Positions 8,801-15,564 of a DNA stretch of 15,564 nucleotides are shown here, piece after piece. Numbering within the stretch: position 1 is the stretch's first letter; every line of letters begins with the position of its first letter. The notes beneath the pieces are model-generated. The model was not told the origin of the DNA and did not search any database. It saw nothing but the letters and a program-made list of their open reading frames with translations. The position numbers and the translations under genes were made by a program. Location of the stretch: assembly GCA_013911715.1 (NCBI GenBank), contig JACEST010000036.1, positions 1-15,564 of the forward strand, in the 5' to 3' direction. This stretch comes from Sphingopyxis sp. (lineage in GTDB: Bacteria; Pseudomonadota; Alphaproteobacteria; Sphingomonadales; Sphingomonadaceae).

Positions 8801-9787
8801 ATGTATCGTATCGCTGACCAGAATGAAGCCGCCGCCGGGATGCCCGAGCGCGTCACCGAACCCCTTGTGCTGTTGCTGGCGGGCGGCGAGCCGACCATGC
8901 CCGATTTCGGCGGAGCCGACGTGCGGGTGGCGGGGCATGCGCCCTTGGCGATGATCAGCGAGCGGCTGGCGCAGCAGGGGCGGCTCGACATATTGTGGCT
9001 ATGCGGGGCCGAGGCCGTGACGAGCGCCGACGCAGAGCGGCTGCGCGCCGAACTGGCGCGGCTGGACGCGCGGCTGGTGTGCGAAGCCGACGGTGCGGCG
9101 CTCGCTGCCGCCTTTGCCGAATTTGCCCATGTGCCGGGGGCGCAATTTCTGGCCAATCCCGATCCGGTCGAACGCGCGCTGGCATTGGCCGCAGCGCAGG
9201 TGCGCCAGGACATGCGCGTCGCAGATAGCGGGCGCGGTGAGGCACTTGAACGGATCGACCGGCTGCAGGATGAAGTTGCACGGATCAGCGCGCTGCTCGC
9301 GGCGCTGACCGACCGGTCGGCCGATTTTCTGCCGCGCGCGATCGATGTCCCGGGCAGCGGGCCGGTAAGTTTTTCGCCAGCGGTGCGCGACCCCGCGCGC
9401 AGCTATCGCCCCGAGCCGGAAATGGGTGCATTCACGCGCTATGGCTTGGCCGAAGGCGCGTCGGCACCGGTGCGCCGGGTGCTGCGCCAGCGGCGGATGC
9501 GCGAGCAGTTTTTCCCCGCCGACCTGTTTGCCGACCCGGCGTGGGACATGTTGCTCGACCTTTATGCCGCGCAGCTTGAAGGCCAGCCGGTGGCAGTGTC
9601 GAGCCTGTGCATCGCTGCCGCAGTACCCGCGACGACCGCGCTGCGCTGGATCAAGACGATGACCGACACCGGCATGTTCGAACGCCGCGCCGACCCGCGC
9701 GACGGGCGGCGCATCTTCATCGGACTGGCCCCGCCCGCGGCGCAAGCGATGGAGCGCTATTTCGCCGCGCTGGAGACCGTGCGATAG
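8801..9787 (+). CDS. Winged helix DNA-binding protein, MarR-like C-terminus
   Basis: This is a 328-residue cytoplasmic protein with an unassigned N-terminal half. Residues 18-115 look like an alpha/beta receiver-like or Rossmann-like region (VLLLAGG, LDILWLCGAEAV, ARLVCEADGAALAAAF). A likely coiled coil follows at about 145-170 (ALERIDRLQDEVARISALLAAL). Residues 240-325 form a MarR-type winged helix: WDMLLDLYAAQLEGQPVAVSSLCIAAAVP, then TTALRWIKTMTDTGMFERRADPRDGRRIFI, in which the DPRDGRR turn is the classic wing, and a final helix MERYFAAL. It is therefore a probable transcription regulator; the ligand and targets are unknown. The ATG at 8801 is preceded by GGGGG with 7-nt spacing. The frame is open to 8645, but the extra part is not protein-like for this family and covers the promoter region. 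It ends 8 bp from the tRNA on the other strand. Confidence 0.85.
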   Translation: MYRIADQNEAAAGMPERVTEPLVLLLAGGEPTMPDFGGADVRVAGHAPLAMISERLAQQGRLDILWLCGAEAVTSADAERLRAELARLDARLVCEADGAALAAAFAEFAHVPGAQFLANPDPVERALALAAAQVRQDMRVADSGRGEALERIDRLQDEVARISALLAALTDRSADFLPRAIDVPGSGPVSFSPAVRDPARSYRPEPEMGAFTRYGLAEGASAPVRRVLRQRRMREQFFPADLFADPAWDMLLDLYAAQLEGQPVAVSSLCIAAAVPATTALRWIKTMTDTGMFERRADPRDGRRIFIGLAPPAAQAMERYFAALETVR

Positions 9788-9795
9788 GGGGGGTA

Positions 9796-9871
9796 TGGTG
9801 GGCGCTGACGGGCTCGAACCGCCGACCCTCTCGGTGTAAACGAGATGCTCTACCAACTGAGCTAAGCGCCC
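9796..9871 (-). tRNA. tRNA-Val (anticodon UAC)
   Basis: A 76-nt cloverleaf is read on the minus strand. The acceptor stem is GGGCGCT (9871-9865) paired with AGCGCCC (9806-9800), followed by discriminator A and an encoded CCA. The D arm is AGCTCAGTTGGTAGAGC, the anticodon loop TTTACAC gives anticodon TAC (valine), and the T arm contains GGTTCGAGCCC. All stems pair fully. Confidence 0.97.
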
Positions 9872-9889
9872 CCGTGCGGGGAGGCCGCG

Positions 9890-9918
9890 CGTTAGCGGGG
9901 GCGCGCGGGCAGTGTCAA
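9890..9918 (-). promoter_or_regulatory. Candidate promoter of tRNA-Val
   Basis: On the minus strand a consensus -35 TTGACA (9918-9913) is followed after 17 bp by CTAACG (9895-9890), which fits the loose alphaproteobacterial -10. Transcription would start about 12 nt before the tRNA. The first four bases of the -35 box are the end of the 21-bp repeat at 9915-9935. Confidence 0.5.
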
Positions 9919-9935
9919 GCGGTGACGCTGAATTT
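9915..9935. repeat. 21-bp direct repeat, copy 1 (tRNA side of the amidase gene)
   Basis: This is identical over 21 bp to 11438-11458 and in the same orientation. Similarity also extends outward: CGGGCA lies just before each copy (9906-9911 and 11428-11433). The core contains the small dyad AGCG-GTGA-CGCT. In the other copy these bases encode the last residues of the HTH gene, KFSVTA plus stop; here they are outside any gene. Confidence 0.9.
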
Positions 9936-9951
9936 GAGGTGTGAGCTTGGG

Positions 9952-11382
9952 TTAGCCCCAGACTGGCGGGCGGCGATGGCTCCACGGAGATGCGGCCTCT
10001 AGCTCCGCGGCCAGCGCCAGCAGCCCGGCCTCGTCGCCAAAGCGGCCGGCGAACTGGACACCGATGGGCAGGCCAGCGTCGTTCCAATGCAGCGGCAGGC
10101 TGATCGCGGGCTGGCCTGTCAGGTTCGCCATAATGGTGAACGGCAGAAATTCGAGCATGATCGCGATTGATGCCATCAGGTCGGTGGATTCAATGTCGAT
10201 GGTGCCAATCGGCAGCGGCGGCGTGCCGAGCGTCGGGGTGAGCAGCATGTCATAATGCTGATGCAACTGCGCTGCGGCGCGCCCGAACTGGTGCATGGCA
10301 TTGAGCGACGCCTGATATTGGGCAGCGGTGAAGCTTTTGCCCATTTCATATACGGCGAGCGTATAGCCTTCGAGTTGGTTGGGCGACGGCACCGCGCCTG
10401 TGGCTGCGCAGACGCTGTCGATCAAGCTAACCTGGCTGGTGGCATAGAGCACTGTAAATGCGTCCGACGACGCGGCCCACCATGCGGGCGGATCGACCAG
10501 ATCGACATGATGTCCGAGCGACTGGCACAGCGCAGCGGCATGTTCGACAGCAGCGAGGCAATCGGCATGGGGCGCCGATCCGTCGGAACGCGCCCTGACC
10601 ATGGCAATACGCAAGGCCTTGGGTGTTCTTGCCATTTCAGCCAGGTATGATGCTGGTTGCGGCGGTGCCCAATAGGGATCGCCGGGTGCGGCCCCGGCGG
10701 TGGCATCGAGCATGGCAGCGGTATCGCGCACGCTGCGTGACACAATATGTTCAACCTCCAGCCCACCCCAGCCCTCGCCAAGATCGGGGCCGACCGACGT
10801 GCGCGCGCGCGTGGGTTTCAGGCCGACCAGACCGCAGCACGAAGCCGGGCCGCGGATCGACCCGCCGCCGTCATTGGCATGCGCCATCGGGACGATACCA
10901 GCGGCAACCGCCGCTGCCGATCCACCCGATGATCCGCCGGGAGTGCGCGCGACGTCCCACGGGTTACGCGCCGGGCCGTAAAGCCGCGATTCGGTGACCG
11001 GCATCAGCGCGAGCTCGGGCACATTGGTCTTGCCCAAGGGCACCAGCCCCGCGGCAAGATAGCGGTCAGTCAGCGTAGCATTGCGAGTGTGCGGCGTCGC
11101 CGGGACAAGCGCTGAGCCGTGGCGTGTTGGTGCCCCTGCCAGATCGCCGAGCGAATCTTTTAGCAAAAAAGGAACGCCCGCAAAGCAGCCCTGTGGCAGC
11201 GGCCCCTGCGCCATATCACGTGCACGATCGAACATCGTCCAGATGACGGCATTGAGCGCGGGATTGTGCCGTTCGATCAAGCCGATTGCCGTGTCGACCA
11301 TCTCCAGCGGGGTGACGGCGCGGTTGCGGACCAGTTCGGCCAGGCCGGTGGCATCGTAGCTGGCGTAGTCCAGAATCGGCAT
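9952..11382 (-). CDS. Amidase signature family protein (amidohydrolase)
   Basis: This is a 476-residue enzyme of the amidase signature family (GatA/FAAH/peptide-amidase type), which hydrolyses carboxylic amides with a Ser-cisSer-Lys triad. K75 lies in PFLLKDS, the cis-serine S151 in TPGGSSGGSAAAVAAG, and the nucleophile S175 in NDGGGSIRGPAS, followed by CGLVGLKPTRAR. The C-terminus, with LTPTLGTPPLPIG and FTIMANLTGQPAISLPLHW (about 440), is typical of stand-alone amidases of the 6-aminohexanoate-cyclic-dimer-hydrolase and GatA-like group. There is no GatB or GatC nearby, and GatA normally has conserved neighbours or a different tail, so I do not call it gatA. The substrate is not evident. The ATG at 11382 has a G6 run 9 nt upstream, inside a hairpin. 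The gene is bracketed by a perfect 21-bp direct repeat. Confidence 0.93.
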   Translation of the reverse strand: MPILDYASYDATGLAELVRNRAVTPLEMVDTAIGLIERHNPALNAVIWTMFDRARDMAQGPLPQGCFAGVPFLLKDSLGDLAGAPTRHGSALVPATPHTRNATLTDRYLAAGLVPLGKTNVPELALMPVTESRLYGPARNPWDVARTPGGSSGGSAAAVAAGIVPMAHANDGGGSIRGPASCCGLVGLKPTRARTSVGPDLGEGWGGLEVEHIVSRSVRDTAAMLDATAGAAPGDPYWAPPQPASYLAEMARTPKALRIAMVRARSDGSAPHADCLAAVEHAAALCQSLGHHVDLVDPPAWWAASSDAFTVLYATSQVSLIDSVCAATGAVPSPNQLEGYTLAVYEMGKSFTAAQYQASLNAMHQFGRAAAQLHQHYDMLLTPTLGTPPLPIGTIDIESTDLMASIAIMLEFLPFTIMANLTGQPAISLPLHWNDAGLPIGVQFAGRFGDEAGLLALAAELEAASPWSHRRPPVWG

Positions 11383-11391
11383 GGCTAATTT

Positions 11392-11412
11392 CCCCCCAAT
11401 TTTATTGGGGGG
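11392..11412. promoter_or_regulatory. Perfect 9-bp GC-rich hairpin before the amidase start
   Basis: CCCCCCAAT (11392-11400) pairs with ATTGGGGGG (11404-11412) around TTT. On the minus strand the side of the stem that carries GGGGGG lies 9 nt before the amidase ATG, where the ribosome would bind, so the hairpin could hide it. It also lies just past the end of the HTH gene and could be a terminator, but no T-run follows on either strand. Confidence 0.55.
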
Positions 11413-11437
11413 AGTGTTCAGCCTTTTCGGGCAACTA

Positions 11438-11458
11438 TCAAGCGGTGACGCTGAATTT
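11438..11458. repeat. 21-bp direct repeat, copy 2 (3' end of HTH gene)
   Basis: This is the second copy of the repeat at 9915-9935. Here it is the coding end, including the TGA stop, of the HI1420-type HTH gene. The two copies are about 1.5 kb apart and enclose only the amidase gene and its leader hairpin. Confidence 0.9.
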
Positions 11459-11728
11459 CAAGCCGAGCGATTTCATGACGCCGAGCAGGGTTGAGAGCGT
11501 CGGATTGCCCTTTTCGCCGAGCGATTTGTAAAGCGCCTGACGCGCGATGCCAGCGTCCTTGGCAATCTGCGTCATCCCGCGTGCGCGGGCGACGGTATTG
11601 AGGGCGAGGACGATGACATCGCGGTCACCGCTTTCCAAGGCGTCGGCGAGGAAGGCGGCAATTGCTTCGTCGCTGTCGAGATACTCAGAGGCGTCCCATT
11701 TGCTGATTGTTACAGAACAACTATTCAT
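11438..11728 (-). CDS. HI1420-type addiction module antidote protein (HTH)
   Basis: This is a 96-residue DNA-binding protein of the 'probable addiction module antidote' family (HI1420 type). The family opening ISKWDASEYLDSDEAIAAFLADALESGD lies at residues 8-35. It is followed by ALNTVARARGMTQIAKDAGIARQALYKSL, with the helix-turn-helix at about 51-71, then GNPTLSTLLGVMKSLGLKFSV. Members normally follow a RelE-like HI1419-type toxin; none is present here. The frame is open to 11794, but the ATG at 11728 gives the family N-terminus, and it overlaps the end of the upstream gene by 8 bp (ATGAATAG), so translation is probably coupled. By family habit the protein would neutralise a toxin and repress its operon. 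Its last 21 bp are duplicated at 9915-9935. Confidence 0.9.
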   Translation of the reverse strand: MNSCSVTISKWDASEYLDSDEAIAAFLADALESGDRDVIVLALNTVARARGMTQIAKDAGIARQALYKSLGEKGNPTLSTLLGVMKSLGLKFSVTA

Positions 11729-12083
11729 AGAACGAAGTCGTATCAGCTTCGACTTTTTCAATCTCGACGGTATCACCATCAAACCCAAACTCAACTAAGA
11801 TAGGGTAAGAATCGTCGATAAACACAGGTTCGTCTGAGTTTACATCGTAACCTAGTTCAACAAAAATCGAACCTGGGCATTCCCATTTCTCACCGTCGAT
11901 GACGGCAGAATCTGGATCAATACTATGGCCCGTAATTTTAATAGTAGCTGCAAGCTCGGACAACGAGGCATAGGCATTGCTCGAATCCCAATCGAAATCG
12001 TCAAGCGCACGTTCAAGTTTGGCAGCCAGATCGGCAGACCACCTGTCTGACTTGCGCGCAGTGAGGGGCGTATGTGCGTTCAT
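11721..12083 (-). CDS. Acidic hypothetical protein in the FRG operon
   Basis: This is a 120-residue protein I do not recognise. It is strongly acidic, especially in the second half (VNSDEPVFIDD, FGFDGDTVEIEKVEAD), and ends in TTSFYE. The N-terminal third is helical and amphipathic (RWSADLAAKLERALDDFDWD), and the rest is likely beta-rich. There is no membrane segment and no nuclease or HTH motif. The ATG at 12083 shares its A with the TGA stop of the FRG gene (TGATG). A TTG at 12086 in frame is less likely. It ends inside the start of the HTH gene. Position and charge would suit an antitoxin, or an adaptor between FRG protein and HTH, but this is inference. Base composition is clearly more AT-rich than the housekeeping genes on either side. 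Confidence 0.82.
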   Translation of the reverse strand: MNAHTPLTARKSDRWSADLAAKLERALDDFDWDSSNAYASLSELAATIKITGHSIDPDSAVIDGEKWECPGSIFVELGYDVNSDEPVFIDDSYPILVEFGFDGDTVEIEKVEADTTSFYE

Positions 12084-12807
12084 CAAAGTGCCCTTCCGGT
12101 CCTATATCGCCAAGCAAGGTTCGCCGCCGTTCCATCAACGTCGGCCATCACCATAGCAGAGTCTACTCCCAAGCCGAACAGGAGTTCACGGAATTCTGCC
12201 TTGTCGCCGGCCTTAATTGTGTGACGCGTTGTCTTTGCTTTCAAAATCCAGTTTCTGTCCGGAGCAGCATGCACGCTGAACAGTCCGCGCTGGCTAGCGA
12301 TACGCGCTGCTACCACTGTAGGAAACATGAATCGAGTTTGCCGCACGTCGAAGGGGCCTGCAGCGAGATCATCTTCGGCAATTCGACCAACATCTGCTAT
12401 TTCCACTGCTATAATCTCGCCATCGCGCTTTCCGCGTGCCGACGTTTCGCAAGCAAAGTATGCGGCGATCAGTGGATTGGTTGTCCAATCCAAAAGCCGC
12501 GTCGGTAGGCCGTGGTGTTGAGCGAGAAACAACCAGTCCCAATCCGTTGCCACCTGGGATCGATCAATCATGGGGCTAGCTAAACGTTTGAACTCATTGA
12601 AGAGCTGGAATTCTCTGGACTTTGAGTAGCGATCAGATCGCCCGGCTGTTGGTTTGAGCGGCCACTTTTGGCTTTGACCACGAAAGACCCAACGAGGCGA
12701 AGGGTGCTGACGTGCAAATTTTAGCAAATCATCCCACCGACGATGGCGCTCAGCGCGCTCGACGTAGATATCGAGCACCCCCTTTACGCCACCAGCAGCT
12801 GGTTTCT

Positions 12808-12811
<4 letters not shown>
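12083..12811 (-). CDS. FRG domain-containing protein, likely toxin component, GTG start
   Basis: This is a 242-residue protein with a full FRG domain. The name motif is RWVFRGQSQKWPLKPTAGR (40-58, FRGQ at 43-46). It is followed by WDWLFLAQHHGLPTRLLDWTTNPLIAAYFAC (91-121), in which the Q-H-x-G-x-P-T-R-L-L-D-W core is intact, then ASQRGLFSVH (172-181) and the closing LFGLGVDSAMVMADVDGTAANLAW, where relatives have FPDLDG. The biochemical activity of the family is not settled to my knowledge. FRG proteins recur in defence-like and toxin-like neighbourhoods. The GTG at 12811 overlaps the acnA stop as GTGA, and GAGGA lies upstream inside acnA. A later GTG at residue 12 would also leave the domain complete. 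It is the first gene of a three-gene overlapping cassette with lower GC than acnA. Confidence 0.9.
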
Positions 12812-15483
<2,672 letters not shown>

Positions 15484-15564
15484 GATGGAGGTGCCCTTTG
15501 CTGTGGCGCGGCGGCGGGAGAGTCGCGCGCGGATGAAAACCGGAGTTTCGCTTAGGCCGGGGGG
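15484..15564. other. Upstream region of acnA, no clear signal
   Basis: The 81 bp before the acnA start run to the window edge. I see no convincing -35/-10 pair, repeat or small gene; any acnA promoter may lie beyond the edge. Confidence 0.4.

Noticed and set aside
8999..10087. Minus-strand frame of 362 codons across the winged-helix gene, tRNA and amidase end
   Set aside because: It reads through tRNA-Val and two real genes in another frame, so it cannot be a genuine protein gene.
9952..11382. Amidase as GatA of the tRNA amidotransferase
   Set aside because: The catalytic triad fits the whole superfamily, but no gatB/gatC lie nearby and the C-terminal part fits stand-alone amidases better.
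11392..11412. Rho-independent terminator of the HTH operon
   Set aside because: The stem is strong but no T-run follows it on either strand, so I list it only as a hairpin with a possible regulatory role.

Overview
The window is chromosomal DNA from a GC-rich alphaproteobacterium. The style of the ParC, AcnA, 2OG-oxygenase and winged-helix proteins, and the kind of intergenic palindromes, fit Sphingomonadales (Sphingopyxis/Sphingomonas-like). This placement is by recognition, not by a search. Most genes are very GC-rich. Two stretches, about 5.6-6.1 kb and about 11.7-12.8 kb, are visibly more AT-rich and hold accessory genes.

Layout. Positions 1-3491, minus strand: parC (topoisomerase IV subunit A) and, 74 bp behind it, a GGDEF-EAL cyclic-di-GMP protein cut by the window edge. 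Positions 3571-5070, plus strand: a PlsC-like acyltransferase and a DUF1295 membrane protein, divergent from parC. Positions 5100-6610 are repeat-rich: an inverted pair of hairpins, a small conserved hypothetical gene, a DUF5063-like gene convergent with it with no gap, and a small GIY-YIG nuclease gene flanked by three copies of a 38-39 bp hairpin-plus-tail repeat. Positions 6611-8059: a 2OG-Fe(II) oxygenase (minus) and an EVE-domain protein (plus), divergent. Positions 8063-9787: a membrane-anchored SNase-like nuclease (minus) and a winged-helix regulator (plus), also divergent, sharing an intergenic region with a long-spaced dyad. Positions 9796-9871: tRNA-Val(UAC), minus. Positions 9952-11382: an amidase-signature enzyme, bracketed by a perfect 21-bp direct repeat. 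Positions 11438-12811: a three-gene, overlapping minus-strand cassette encoding an FRG-domain protein, an acidic protein of unknown family and an HI1420-type antidote/HTH protein. Positions 12808-15483: acnA (aconitase), minus.

The most interesting part is the cassette between acnA and the amidase. Its first gene starts with a GTG that overlaps the acnA stop codon (GTGA). Its second starts on the stop codon of the first (TGATG). Its third starts inside the end of the second (ATGAATAG). The layout looks like a toxin-antitoxin or abortive-infection module expressed as a rider on a housekeeping TCA-cycle gene. The HI1420-type antidote lacks its usual HI1419/RelE-like toxin partner; an FRG protein and an unknown acidic protein stand in that place. 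The last 21 bp of the antidote gene recur beside tRNA-Val, on the far side of the amidase, which suggests a past insertion or duplication there.

The second item is the GIY-YIG gene set among REP-like repeats. Two of the repeat copies show paired base changes that keep the hairpin.
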